In this document: positions 45,815-55,032 of the stretch, one piece after another
Numbering within the stretch: position 1 is the stretch's first letter
Layout of the letters: every line of letters begins with the position of its first letter
Assembly (NCBI GenBank): GCA_021296255.1
Contig: JAGWAU010000024.1
Span: 1-61,535 of the forward strand
DNA from: Alphaproteobacteria bacterium
GTDB lineage: Bacteria > Pseudomonadota > Alphaproteobacteria > UBA2966
DNA: 61,535 bases
Reading direction: 5' to 3'
Made by a program: the position numbers and the translations under genes
The notes under the pieces: generated by a model
What the model was told of the DNA's origin: nothing
The model's input: only the letters and a program-made list of their open reading frames with translations
Database searches by the model: none

Positions 45815-47119
45815 ATGTCTAAAATCCTTTCGACGCGCTTGAGCCGGCGCCGGCTGCTCAGTGCCGCGACAACGGCAACGAGCGCCCTGGCGGCGGCGAA
45901 CCTGTTCCCGCGCCGTGTATTCGGCGCGGATCATTCCGTGATCAAGATCGGTTTCCTCGCTCCCCTGACCGGCGATGTGGCCGCCTGGGGCAAGCCCGGG
46001 CTTGACGGCTGCCGCATCTGGGGTGAGTGGATCAACGCGGCAGGCGGGATCAATATCGGCGGCCAGGCTCACAAGGTCGAATTCGTCGCCTATGACAACG
46101 AGTACGATCCTGCCAAGGCGCGCGCTGGCGCGACCAAGCTGATCCGAGAGGACGGCGTCAAGTTCATCATGATGCTCGGCGGGGACACGTGGCCAGGCGT
46201 CCAGCCGGTGGCGGACAATACGGGCATGCTGTTCTCGACGCTGCTGCCCTCGGATCTCTCTCCCGACACGGCGACGTTGGTCGCTCCGGCGGAGGTGCAT
46301 CCGATTTACAACGTCACGGGCGTGGACTGGCTGGCGCGGAACCGTCCGGAGTTGAAGTCCTACGTGATCTGCGCGCAGGACGACGCCCTGGGCATCCCCT
46401 CCGTGGCGACCTACCTCGCCGCCTTCGAAGCGGCGGGAATCGAACGCCTCGGCGATCCGCTGCTGTTCGATCCGGCGACTACCGACTTCGCGCCGGTGGT
46501 GACGAGGATGTTGGCCTCGAAGCCAGACATCGTGTGTCTGGACACGGCTTACACCGACTATGTGCACCCAATATGCGAGCAGCTCTACCTGCAACGCTTC
46601 GAGGGCCAGATCATCTCCTGCACCGCGGATTTCTACGACAAGATCATCGAGCGTACGTCGCGAGAGTTCGTCGAGGGTTTGGTGTTTCAATTCCCCGACT
46701 TCGATGATCCGGCGCTCGAGACCCAGGGCGTCAACTTCCGCAATCCGAACCGGTTTTTCGAGGAGTACGCCAAGCGCTATCCGGGGGAATGGGGCGCCGT
46801 TTCCTGGGAGTACGCCTCGATCATGGACCTGTGGATGGCCGCCGCCGAAAAGGCCGGCTCCGCCGAGCCCGACGCCGTGCTCGCCGCGATGAAGGAAGGC
46901 GGAAAGGGCCTGCACGCGTTCGGAGAGGCCGACTGGTGGGGCACCGAGCTCTTCGGCATTGACAACGCTCTGGTCGGCAACTGGCCCGTGGTCGTCATCG
47001 AGAACGGCAAGGCCGTGATCAAGGAGTTCGGCAATATCCCCGAGTGGTGGGTCAAGCATGGTGACCTGCTCGTCCAGCACATGGAAGCCTACGGGCAGAT
47101 GCACTATCAGCGCGGCTGA
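45815..47119 (+). CDS. Tat-exported ABC transporter substrate-binding protein (Liv family)
   Basis: Periplasmic binding protein of 434 residues for the second Liv-type transporter. A twin-arginine signal SRRRLLSAATTATSALAAAN with cleavage near RRVFGA shows Tat export, unlike the Sec-exported livK product. The mature protein starts at HSVIKIGFLAPLTGDVAAWG and has the two-lobed periplasmic-binding fold (Peripla_BP_6). It is tryptophan-rich toward the C-terminus (EADWWGTELFG, GNIPEWWVKHG). The ligand is unknown; the neighbouring TMA/TMAO genes make a methylated amine possible. ATG 45815 follows AAAGGGAG. Permease gene 116 bp downstream. Confidence 0.9.
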   Translation: MSKILSTRLSRRRLLSAATTATSALAAANLFPRRVFGADHSVIKIGFLAPLTGDVAAWGKPGLDGCRIWGEWINAAGGINIGGQAHKVEFVAYDNEYDPAKARAGATKLIREDGVKFIMMLGGDTWPGVQPVADNTGMLFSTLLPSDLSPDTATLVAPAEVHPIYNVTGVDWLARNRPELKSYVICAQDDALGIPSVATYLAAFEAAGIERLGDPLLFDPATTDFAPVVTRMLASKPDIVCLDTAYTDYVHPICEQLYLQRFEGQIISCTADFYDKIIERTSREFVEGLVFQFPDFDDPALETQGVNFRNPNRFFEEYAKRYPGEWGAVSWEYASIMDLWMAAAEKAGSAEPDAVLAAMKEGGKGLHAFGEADWWGTELFGIDNALVGNWPVVVIENGKAVIKEFGNIPEWWVKHGDLLVQHMEAYGQMHYQRG

Positions 47120-47235
47120 TCTCGCGTATCCCGTGTCCTCCGGGACAAGACCGCCCCGGCGCCTAACGGCGTCGGGCATACCGCTGAGTTCCACCCAGCC
47201 GTCGGGAGCCTCAATCACGGCATGACGGGTCGGCC

Positions 47236-48105
47236 ATGACCGAGTTGCTGCTCCAGACCGTGGTGAACGCGACTTACGCCGCCAGCTATCTGGCGCTCGT
47301 TGCGGTCGGGCTCGTGCTGATCTTCGGCGTCATGGGCATTATCAACTTCGCTCACGGCGAGTTCTACATGCTCGGCGCCTATTGCGTGGTCGCCGTCTAC
47401 GCGGATCTGGCGCTACCGTTCCTGCTCTCGGTGGCCGTGGGGCTGGTATTCGTAAGCCTCGTCGGGATGGCTGCGGAACGGGCGCTATTCCGCCCGATGC
47501 GCGAGAATCCCCTGGGCGGGTTGGTTGTATCGATAGGGCTGCTGCTCATCCTGCAATCGCTCGCGACCCTCGGGTTCGGCGTGCGCATGGAACACATCCC
47601 GCCCCCGTCGCAGACCGTGGTCCAACTCGCCGAGGGAGTCGGCATTCCCCTGCAGCGGCTGGTCGTGATTCTGGCCGCCGTGGCGCTCCTCGGCGCGCTC
47701 TGGCTGTTCCTGCGCCGCACCCGGTGGGGCTGGGCGCTTCGGGCGAGCGCTCAGGACCCCGAGGCGGCGGCTCTTCAGGGCATTTCGATGGCTGTCGCCT
47801 CCCGCATCGCGTTCGCGATCGGCGCCGCCCTCGCGGGAGTTGCGGGCGCCCTCACGGCGCCGCTGGTGCGCACCTACCCGTACATGGGCCACTCGGTCAT
47901 CGTCGCCGCTTTCATCGTCATCATCGTGGGCGGCATCGGAAGCCTCGAGGGGGCAGTGCTCGCGGCGATCGCCTACGCGTTTGCTCATACCTTCGTGACC
48001 ACCTTCGTGGACGGCGTGATCGCCGACATCGTCGGGCTACTCCTGATGCTCGCAGTATTGATCGTCAAGCCAACGGGCTTGTTCGGAAGCCGTGACCGTG
48101 CCTGA
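47236..48105 (+). CDS. Liv-type ABC transporter permease (LivH family)
   Basis: Inner-membrane permease of 289 residues; IINFAHGEFYMLGAY and IIVGGIGSLEGAVLAAIAYA are the LivH landmarks. It has about 35 percent or less similarity by eye to the livH product at 38190, so this is not a recent duplication. It forms a channel with the next gene's product. The livM-type gene overlaps its end by 14 bp. ATG 47236 with a weak ribosome-binding site. Confidence 0.92.
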   Translation: MTELLLQTVVNATYAASYLALVAVGLVLIFGVMGIINFAHGEFYMLGAYCVVAVYADLALPFLLSVAVGLVFVSLVGMAAERALFRPMRENPLGGLVVSIGLLLILQSLATLGFGVRMEHIPPPSQTVVQLAEGVGIPLQRLVVILAAVALLGALWLFLRRTRWGWALRASAQDPEAAALQGISMAVASRIAFAIGAALAGVAGALTAPLVRTYPYMGHSVIVAAFIVIIVGGIGSLEGAVLAAIAYAFAHTFVTTFVDGVIADIVGLLLMLAVLIVKPTGLFGSRDRA

Positions 48106-49093
48106 AACACGTGCGCTGCGCATTTCCGGCGCGCTTGCGCTCGCCGCCGCCCTGGTGGCGCTGCCGCACGTGCTGAGCTTCTCCCAGCAGGAGATCCTGG
48201 TCTTTCTCGTCATCAACGTCCTGCTGGTCATGAGCTATCGGTTCCTGGCGCTGACCGGAGAGTGGTCGCTGGGGCACGTGGTCATGATGGGCGTGGGCGC
48301 ATATGCGAGCGCCATCGTGAGCAAACGACTCGGCTTCCCGGTTCCGCTGGCGATGTTTACGGGTGCCGCGGTGGCGGCGGTCGTTGCTTGGTTGTTGAGC
48401 TTCCCCCTGTTCCGCATGAAGGGGTTCTATTTCCTGATCGGCTCTTTCGCCGCCGGAGAAGTCATTCGCCTGCTGTGGAAACGGTTCCGCGATCCCTTCG
48501 GAGGTCCTAAGGGCCTGAAGCGGATCGACGAGTTGCCGGACATCGAACTCGGCGCGCTGCAAATCGATTTCTTCGATCCCGTCGCCTACTACTACTTTTG
48601 TCTGATCGTCGTAGTGGTCTCCCTCTGGTTCCTCTTTCGCGTCGAACGCTCGCGCGTCGGCCTGACCTTCCATGCTATCCACTGGCGCGACAACTTGGCG
48701 GCGTCGGTCGGTGTCGACACGCGCGGCTACCGGACGCTCGCCCTCGTCATCGCCTCGTTTTTCGCCGGGCTGTCGGGAACGCTATTTGCGCATTACGTGG
48801 GCGCTATCAATCCGAACCGCTTCAGCGTCGAAGAAATGGTGTACGTCCTAACCTGGGCGATCGTCGGCGGCACCGCTACGTTCTACGGGCCGATTCTGGG
48901 AGTGGTTCTCCTTACGGCGCTGAACGAGGTGGTGTTTCGCGAGCTCGGATTGGAGCAGGCGCGTCCCCTGATTTATGGCGTCGTCCTCATCGCCTTCGTG
49001 GTGTTCCTGCCACGCGGAATCGAAAGCGTCGTGCCGCGACTTCTGCGGGTGGGGGGCGGACTTTCGCTGTCCGGCGGGCGGCGTGGAACCTGA
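48092..49093 (+). CDS. Liv-type ABC transporter permease (LivM family, short form)
   Basis: 333-residue permease without the N-terminal extension of the LivM at 39121. The core is RFLALTGEWSLGHVVMMGVGAYA, FRMKGFYFLIGSFAAGEVIR (the LivM motif that usually reads LRLRGxYLAxxTLG) and GVDTRGYRTLALVIASFFAG. The start is a GTG at 48092 (a second GTG at 48098), overlapping the LivH-type gene, so translation is coupled. The altered motif suggests a non-standard substrate. Confidence 0.9.
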   Translation: MTVPETRALRISGALALAAALVALPHVLSFSQQEILVFLVINVLLVMSYRFLALTGEWSLGHVVMMGVGAYASAIVSKRLGFPVPLAMFTGAAVAAVVAWLLSFPLFRMKGFYFLIGSFAAGEVIRLLWKRFRDPFGGPKGLKRIDELPDIELGALQIDFFDPVAYYYFCLIVVVVSLWFLFRVERSRVGLTFHAIHWRDNLAASVGVDTRGYRTLALVIASFFAGLSGTLFAHYVGAINPNRFSVEEMVYVLTWAIVGGTATFYGPILGVVLLTALNEVVFRELGLEQARPLIYGVVLIAFVVFLPRGIESVVPRLLRVGGGLSLSGGRRGT

Positions 49094-49094
49094 C

Positions 49095-49859
49095 ATGGAG
49101 GTGCTTCGCGTAGAGGGACTGGTCAAGCGCTTTGCTGGCATCGTCGCGGTCGACGGCCTCGACCTCGCGGTACGCGAGGGAGAGATCCGCGGTCTTATCG
49201 GACCGAACGGCGCGGGCAAGACGACGACCTTCAACGTAATCAGCGGCCTGTTCGCGCCGAGTGCCGGCCGCGTCGTCTATCGCGGCGAGGATGTTTCCGG
49301 ACTGCCGATGCACCGGATCGCGGGCAAGGGCTTGGTGCGTACCTTCCAGCATTCGACATTGTGTCTGGAGATGCGAGTTTTCGAGAACGTGCTGATCGGG
49401 CGTCATCTCCACAACCGTTCCGATCCCGTATCCTTGCTGTTCCGTCGGGGGCGCTGGCGGGAGGCGGAGGACCGCGAGCATGTCGACGAAGTCCTGCGTT
49501 TCTTCGAGCTGGAGACCCATCGCGACGCGCTCGCGTCAGAGCTCCCCTACGGCGCGCAGCGGGCGCTCGGCATGGCGATCGCGCTTGCGGCTAGACCGGA
49601 CACCATCCTGCTCGACGAACCGTTCACCGGCATGAACCCGGAGGAAACACGCCGCATGATGAGGCTGGTCGAAGCGCTACGAGAGCGCGGCATCACCATT
49701 CTTCTCGTCGAGCACGACATGCAGGCGATCATGGGGCTTTGCGATCGCATTACGGTGATGAACTTCGGCCGCTTTCTCGCAGAGGGAACCCCGGCGGAGA
49801 TCCGTGCTGACGCCAGGGTCGTCGAAGCCTATCTCGGAAGCTCCCGCCGTGCTTCTTGA
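49095..49859 (+). CDS. Liv-type ABC transporter ATPase (LivG family)
   Basis: ATPase of 254 residues. Walker [10 protein letters not shown], the signature region LPYGAQRALGMAIAL and Walker B ILLDEPFTGMNPEE, followed by VEHDMQAIMG, are present. ATG at 49095, one base after the upstream stop; the frame is open further upstream within the permease gene. It overlaps the next ATPase by 11 bp. Confidence 0.94.
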   Translation: MEVLRVEGLVKRFAGIVAVDGLDLAVREGEIRGLIGPNGAGKTTTFNVISGLFAPSAGRVVYRGEDVSGLPMHRIAGKGLVRTFQHSTLCLEMRVFENVLIGRHLHNRSDPVSLLFRRGRWREAEDREHVDEVLRFFELETHRDALASELPYGAQRALGMAIALAARPDTILLDEPFTGMNPEETRRMMRLVEALRERGITILLVEHDMQAIMGLCDRITVMNFGRFLAEGTPAEIRADARVVEAYLGSSRRAS

Positions 49860-50556
49860 GCTCCGGGAGGCGAGCGTCGCCTACAACATGGTGCGGGCGT
49901 TGCATCGGGTCAGCATGACCGTGCCGCCCGGCGGGATCGTCACCATCATCGGTGCCAACGGGGCCGGAAAGACCACCGCTCTGCGCGCCATATCGGGCTT
50001 GGCTAGGCTCGCGGAGGGTGAAATCGTGTTCGCCGGTGATCGCATCGACGGACTGGCTCCCGACCGGATTGCGGCACGCGGCGTCGGGCACGTGCCGGAG
50101 GGACGCCGCGTGTTTGCCGACCTCACGGTCGAGGAGAACCTACGTACTGGCGCGTTCCTTCGCCGCGATGTTGATCAGGTTCGCCGCGACCTTGAGGACG
50201 TCTATGGCCGCTTTCCTCGCCTGGCCGAACGCCGGAGGCAATACGCCCGCACTCTGTCCGGCGGAGAGCAGCAGATGCTCGCCATCGGCCGGGCCCTCAT
50301 GCTACGGCCGCGACTGTTGCTTCTGGACGAACCCTCCATGGGACTGGCGCCGGTCGTGGTGGAAGAAATCGCCCGCATCGTCCGCGAGATCAGCGGGACG
50401 GGCGTTCCCATCGTGCTCGTAGAGCAGAACGCGGAAATGGCGCTCGAGCTGGCGGACTATGCTTACGTCCTGGAAACGGGCTCGGTAACCCTGCAGGGAA
50501 ACGCGGAAGAACTGCATGGGAACGAGCATATCCGTCGCGCCTATCTTGGCGGCTGA
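49849..50556 (+). CDS. Liv-type ABC transporter ATPase (LivF family)
   Basis: ATPase of 235 residues, the usual LivF length when started at the GTG at 49849 (VLLELREASVAYN); this start overlaps the LivG-type gene by 11 bp. Walker A GANGAGKTT, signature LSGGEQQMLAIGRAL and Walker B LLLDEPSMGLAP are intact. It completes a five-gene transporter with the Tat-exported binding protein. A hypothetical gene overlaps its 3' end. Confidence 0.93.
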   Translation: MLLELREASVAYNMVRALHRVSMTVPPGGIVTIIGANGAGKTTALRAISGLARLAEGEIVFAGDRIDGLAPDRIAARGVGHVPEGRRVFADLTVEENLRTGAFLRRDVDQVRRDLEDVYGRFPRLAERRRQYARTLSGGEQQMLAIGRALMLRPRLLLLDEPSMGLAPVVVEEIARIVREISGTGVPIVLVEQNAEMALELADYAYVLETGSVTLQGNAEELHGNEHIRRAYLGG

Positions 50557-51124
50557 TCGTCCCGGAGGCCCGCGGCCGGCCGGCTGGCGCCGCTCCGACC
50601 TATGGTGGGAGCGCGTGCAGGTACGCGCCAAGACGTTTCAGCTCGAGGGGAACGTTCGGGCGGCGGCACGCTGCTGGACGTTCGGTCACCTGCTCGGAGT
50701 GCTCTTTTTTCCGACGAACGATCCGCGCTCCGCCTGCGGCCTTGCCAACGCCGCCGCCGCCGCACGCCTCCACGGCCGGGTTCGGGCCGCGGAACTTCGG
50801 CTGCGCAGGGCGAGAGTGCTCTGGTCCGGGGTGCCGGATTGGCTCGAAACGATGCGCCTTGCGCCCCGAGCACGCAGCTCGCTCTACCATCTGCGGATGA
50901 CCGTTCGCCACGGCGACGCGTTCGATCGTGCGCTTAAGGCGCGCCTAATGGAGCAGGTCCGGGAAGCCGAAGAGCGGCTGATCGAGGGCAGGCTCGAACC
51001 GCCGGGAGACACGAGCCGATGGGTCGTCGAGCGCCCGCCGGTCTATGACGATACGCGCCGGCTTGCGGCGGCCTGCTTTCTGCTCGCCTTCGCGGGTCCT
51101 AGGCGGGGGCGCGACGATCGATGA
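50516..51124 (+). CDS. Hypothetical protein at the end of the second transporter operon
   Basis: I do not recognise this 202-residue frame. It is Ala/Arg-rich and mostly helical, with an aromatic patch SDLWWERVQ, a hydrophobic stretch TFGHLLGVLFFP and a long heptad-like region RVRAAELRLRRARVLW; it might be a small TPR-like or helical-bundle protein. The ATG at 50516 overlaps the ATPase gene by 41 bp; a later start is possible. The C-terminal end may be frameshifted: one frame over, the DNA from about 51098 reads on as an acceptable protein tail (TIDEAYRREAVPLLPGQ) to 51201. It is convergent with tdm. Confidence 0.45.
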   Translation: MGTSISVAPILAADRPGGPRPAGWRRSDLWWERVQVRAKTFQLEGNVRAAARCWTFGHLLGVLFFPTNDPRSACGLANAAAAARLHGRVRAAELRLRRARVLWSGVPDWLETMRLAPRARSSLYHLRMTVRHGDAFDRALKARLMEQVREAEERLIEGRLEPPGDTSRWVVERPPVYDDTRRLAAACFLLAFAGPRRGRDDR

Positions 51125-51233
51125 AGCCTACCGTCGCGAGGCCGTGCCCTTGCTGCCGGGGCAGCCCGGGTCCGGCGGTCGCGGAGCCCGGTTCTCGCGC
51201 TGAAGGGGGACGAGGAGGCGGCCGGACCGGTGT

Positions 51234-53591
51234 TCACCCTCGAACGCGCCGTTTTTCCGGGTCGTAGTGCGGGAAGGGCGCGACCGTCGCGGGAAGCCGC
51301 TTCTGTTCCCCGTCGAGCTTGCCGATCTCGACGTGCTTTCCAGGCTCGGCATGGAGAACGTCTAGCCGAGCGAGGGCGATGACCCGGCCGAGCGTCGGGG
51401 AGCGGGTCGCCGACGTCACGGTCCCGACCCGGCTCCGCCCGACGTAGAGGCCGTCTCCACCAGCCGGTACCTCGCCACCCTCGATGTCGAGACCCACCAG
51501 CCTGCGGTTCGGGTTGGCCGAGCGGCGTTCGAGCGCCTCGCGACCGATGAAATCTTCGTTCTTGGTGCGCAGCGGCACCGTGAAGCCGATTCCCGCCTCG
51601 AAGGGATCGATCTCGTCATCGAACTCACAACCGGCGAAGACGAGTCCGGCCTCGATGCGCAACATGTCCAGTGCCTCCAGTCCGAACGGGGAGAGGCGAA
51701 ATTCCTCCCCCGCCGTCCAGATTGCGTCGAACACCGCGTTCGCGTCTTTCGGGTGACAGAATATCTCGTAGCCCAGCTCGCCGGTGTACCCGGTTCGCGA
51801 AATGAGCATAGCCGGGCCGTCGAAGCCACCGATGCGGCCCACGGTAAAACGAAACCACGGGAGTTCCTCGACGGTGGGACGGGCAGGGGGGGTCCAAACG
51901 AACTTGGCCAGAATCTCCCGGCTTCGCGGGCCCTGGAGCGCTAGGTTGTGCAGATGATCCGTGGAAGGCTTGACCCAGGCGTTCAAACCGCGCCGCTCAG
52001 CTTGGTCGCGGAGCCACAGTCCTGACCGGTCGCTTCCGCCCACCCACCGGAAATTGTCGTTGCCTAGCCGGTAAACGGTGCCGTCATCGATCATGCCGCC
52101 ATGTTCGTGACACATGGCGGTATAGATGACCTGCCCGACGGCGAGCCTCCGCACGTCGCGCGTCACGCAGTGCTGCACGAGTGTCTCGGCGTCGGGCCCG
52201 AGGACTTCATACTTCCGCAAGGGAGAGAGGTCCGTGAGAGCGGCCCTTTCGCGACAGGCCCAGTACTCGTCGATGGCGCCGTGACCGGTATAGTTCAGGG
52301 CCAGCCAGTAGCCGTTGTACTCCGCGAAGTTCCGGGTGCGCTCAGCCAAGCGCTCGTGGAATGCCGTCTCCTCAGTCATGGCGGGCTCCGCGTCGGGGGT
52401 TGCTCGATAGGCGATCGCGTGCCGGAAAGTCCGCCCGGCGTCGTAGACGCGGACCTGAATGTCGGTCGGCTCCCAGCCGTTCGCCGGGTCGATGTCGCAG
52501 GGGCAGGCCGTCGAGAAGCAGACGAGGTCGGTGAGCGCCCGAAGCAGCACGTAGTCGCCCGGCCGCGACCACGGATCGTCCATGCCGATGCCGTTCGCCG
52601 AATCGAGCATGGTGTTGTAGAAGAAATTGATGGCCGGCCAGCCAGCCCGGGCCGCGATCCCATAGCGTTCCGCTTCCGCGTTCAGGTTGTCCGAGCAATT
52701 CACGTGACCGGGATAGCCGAGGTCTTCGTAATAGCGCGCCGTGCAGGCGAGATTGAAGGCATCGTGGCGCTTCACCGTATCCTGGACGATCTCCACCATC
52801 GGCGTTTGGGCCATCGAGAAATACTTCGCGTAGAGGCCGGGTTCCGGGTAGGCAGTGCCGGTCATGGACCTGGTGGTCGTGGGATCGATGTCACGGACCT
52901 CGCCGCGTTCCAGCGCGCGCATCTCCCAGGCCTGGAAGTCGGAACATTCGCGTCCCTGTACGTCGACGATCTGGATAAACTGCCCGGCTTCGACCTCGTA
53001 GGCGCGTGCGGTACCCGGATCGAGGTTGAAATCCTGGATCGGATCGGCGAGCGGCGGTGGCGGGTGGCGGCGGTCCGTGTTTCGAGCCGTGGCGCGGCGC
53101 ACGTAAAGCACGATTTCGCTCGGCGGGTTCCGCCCATCGGGGCCCATGGGCGAGGCCGGAACGCCGACGACCAGGGTTCCCGCTTCTGCGGCCGGGAGAT
53201 GGACGGTGTCTCCCGCTCGCGACTCCGAGCCGAACAGGCGACCGCATTCCGTGTGTGCGATGTCGCACGCCATGGCTTCGAGCGCTCTGCGGACATGCAA
53301 CGCAGAGGCCTCATCGCCGCTCAGGATGCCGGCTATCCCGCTCGGTACGCTGCCTCCAGGGTCGAGGCCGAGGGCGCCGAGGGCGGAACGTCCCTCACGA
53401 TCAAAGTATGCCACCTCGCAAAGCTGCAGCCCGTAGCGGTCTTCGACAACGATTTCGTCGCCGGCCTCGATGGCCAGCGTGCGGGTGCCGCCGCCGGGGA
53501 TCGGGTAGCGCTCGGTATCCGGTGCCAGCACAGGCAGACCGGGAAGAAGCGCCTGGCCACGCCGTCCCGGCAAGATTTGCGGGACCGGCAT
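51234..53591 (-). CDS. tdm: Trimethylamine-N-oxide demethylase (DUF1989-GcvT fusion)
   Basis: Splits TMAO into dimethylamine and formaldehyde, the latter captured on tetrahydrofolate. 785 residues in three parts: an N-terminal DUF1989-like region (about 30-175), a zinc-binding DUF1989 domain (about 185-395) and a C-terminal GcvT/aminomethyltransferase folate domain (about 405-780). C283, C299 and C363, with H296, have the same spacing (16 and 64) that I recall for the zinc ligands of Methylocella Tdm. GcvT segments include YNGYWLALNYTGHGAIDEYW, LTDLSPLRKYEVLGPDA, DRSGLWLRDQAE and ISRTGYTGELGYEIFCHP. Start ATG 53591. It follows tmm by 31 bp in one operon; its 3' end faces the second ABC transporter operon. 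Confidence 0.9.
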   Translation of the reverse strand: MPVPQILPGRRGQALLPGLPVLAPDTERYPIPGGGTRTLAIEAGDEIVVEDRYGLQLCEVAYFDREGRSALGALGLDPGGSVPSGIAGILSGDEASALHVRRALEAMACDIAHTECGRLFGSESRAGDTVHLPAAEAGTLVVGVPASPMGPDGRNPPSEIVLYVRRATARNTDRRHPPPPLADPIQDFNLDPGTARAYEVEAGQFIQIVDVQGRECSDFQAWEMRALERGEVRDIDPTTTRSMTGTAYPEPGLYAKYFSMAQTPMVEIVQDTVKRHDAFNLACTARYYEDLGYPGHVNCSDNLNAEAERYGIAARAGWPAINFFYNTMLDSANGIGMDDPWSRPGDYVLLRALTDLVCFSTACPCDIDPANGWEPTDIQVRVYDAGRTFRHAIAYRATPDAEPAMTEETAFHERLAERTRNFAEYNGYWLALNYTGHGAIDEYWACRERAALTDLSPLRKYEVLGPDAETLVQHCVTRDVRRLAVGQVIYTAMCHEHGGMIDDGTVYRLGNDNFRWVGGSDRSGLWLRDQAERRGLNAWVKPSTDHLHNLALQGPRSREILAKFVWTPPARPTVEELPWFRFTVGRIGGFDGPAMLISRTGYTGELGYEIFCHPKDANAVFDAIWTAGEEFRLSPFGLEALDMLRIEAGLVFAGCEFDDEIDPFEAGIGFTVPLRTKNEDFIGREALERRSANPNRRLVGLDIEGGEVPAGGDGLYVGRSRVGTVTSATRSPTLGRVIALARLDVLHAEPGKHVEIGKLDGEQKRLPATVAPFPHYDPEKRRVRG

Positions 53592-53622
53592 CAGCGGACG
53601 CTCCGCTTGCCGCGCCCGGTCT

Positions 53623-54969
53623 CTACCCGTCCACGTTGTTCACAAAGGACTCGAGGGAATCGTCCATGGCCGACAGCCAGGGAACGCTGGGTAGTGGCGC
53701 CGTGGTACCCGTGCAGGGGGAACGGAACGCCTTGTCCCTGTAGGCCGTGATGTCGTCAATCTTATGATGCTCCCACTCCTTGAACGCCGCCACCGTGAGA
53801 TCGACGTCGAACTTCGGGTAGTCGACGACAGCGAGGAGGTCCCGCATGTAATCGGCCTGGAAATCGATTTCTTGATAGGGATCCTCCAGCGCCTCCTCCC
53901 GCGCGACCCAGCTGGCGATGTCCTCGGCCATGGCGGCGGCGGAGGGCAGTGCCGTCCGCCCCATGACCACGTCCCGGGCGTACCACGCCTGCGCGTCGAA
54001 CATGGTGAATGTGTAGTACTGGTCCTGCATTCCCAGATAGATGAGCCGCGGATTTTTCTCGAACACCACCCCCTTGTAGAGAGCCGGTGGATAGAGCCGA
54101 TTGCCGGTGTGCAGCCTGAGCGCGTCCTCGAGGAAGGGGAAGTGGTGCAAGTAGCCCGTGCAGAGGATGAGCGCGTTGAACTCCTTGCTGGTGCCGTCCT
54201 TGAAGTGAGCCACGCGCCCGTCGAAGCGCTGTACGAGCGGCCGTTCGTCCATGGTCTCGGGCCATTTGAACCCCATGGCTCCGGTCCGGTATGTCATGGT
54301 CACCGACTTGGCGCCGTATTTGTGGCATTGCAGGGCGATGTCCTCCGCCGAGTAGCTGGCGCCGACGACCAGTACGTCCTGGCCCGTGAACTGCGCCGCG
54401 TCCCGGAAGTCGTGCGCGTGGAGCGCGCGTCCGGTGAAGGTCTCGATACCGTCGAAATGGGGCACGTTGGGGACCGAGAAATGCCCGGTGGCGACGATAA
54501 CGTTGTCAAACAGTTCGGAACGGTTGCCGCCCGATTGGAGCTCGTCGGTGATGAGAACGAATTTTTCCCTTTCAGCGTCCCAGCACACGTATCGCACTTC
54601 TGTACCGAAGCGAACGCAATCCCGCATGCCGCTTTTATCGGCACGCCCCCGGATATAGTCCGCCAAGACGCCGCGTGGTGGAAACGAGGGGATCGGCTTG
54701 CCGAAATGCTCTTCGAAGGGGTAATCGGCGAACTCCAGGCATTCCTTTGGGCCGTTGGACCAAAGGTAACGGTACATGCTGCTGTGCACGGGTTCGCCAT
54801 GAGCGCCGGTACCTGTGCGCCAAGTGTAGTTCCAAAGTCCGCCCCAATCCGACTGCTTCTCGTAGCACACTACTTCCGGGATGTCCGACCCCGCAGCCTT
54901 GGCCGCGGCGAAGGCGCAGAGCTGACCGAGGCCGCAGGGACCCGCGCCAATGATGGCCACTCGCTTCAT
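53623..54969 (-). CDS. tmm: Trimethylamine monooxygenase (bacterial FMO)
   Basis: Flavin-containing monooxygenase that oxidises trimethylamine to TMAO with NADPH and O2, 448 residues. The FAD loop is GAGPCG (residues 8-13), the FMO fingerprint F178-T-G-R-A-L-H184-A-H-D-F188 is intact, and the NADPH loop is GASYSA (203-208). The stretches EKQSDWGGLWNYTWRTG and MYRYLWSNGPKECLEFADYPF, and the C-terminal EWEHHKIDDITAYRDKAFRS, are hallmarks of the Tmm branch rather than Baeyer-Villiger enzymes. ATG 54969 is preceded by GGGAGGAAAAC. First gene of tmm-tdm, so TMA goes to dimethylamine plus methylene-THF; no dimethylamine monooxygenase (dmm) genes are in the window. Confidence 0.95.
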   Translation of the reverse strand: MKRVAIIGAGPCGLGQLCAFAAAKAAGSDIPEVVCYEKQSDWGGLWNYTWRTGTGAHGEPVHSSMYRYLWSNGPKECLEFADYPFEEHFGKPIPSFPPRGVLADYIRGRADKSGMRDCVRFGTEVRYVCWDAEREKFVLITDELQSGGNRSELFDNVIVATGHFSVPNVPHFDGIETFTGRALHAHDFRDAAQFTGQDVLVVGASYSAEDIALQCHKYGAKSVTMTYRTGAMGFKWPETMDERPLVQRFDGRVAHFKDGTSKEFNALILCTGYLHHFPFLEDALRLHTGNRLYPPALYKGVVFEKNPRLIYLGMQDQYYTFTMFDAQAWYARDVVMGRTALPSAAAMAEDIASWVAREEALEDPYQEIDFQADYMRDLLAVVDYPKFDVDLTVAAFKEWEHHKIDDITAYRDKAFRSPCTGTTAPLPSVPWLSAMDDSLESFVNNVDG

Positions 54970-55032
54970 GTTTTCCTCCCATCTCGATGGCCGGTCCGCG
55001 CGGTGCGCCGGGACCGATCCTGCATCCGGTAC

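Noticed and set aside
45585..45815. 76-codon minus-strand frame in the mucR regulatory region
   Set aside because: It lies in AT-rich regulatory DNA, has no family resemblance and ends short of the mucR promoter without a ribosome-binding site.
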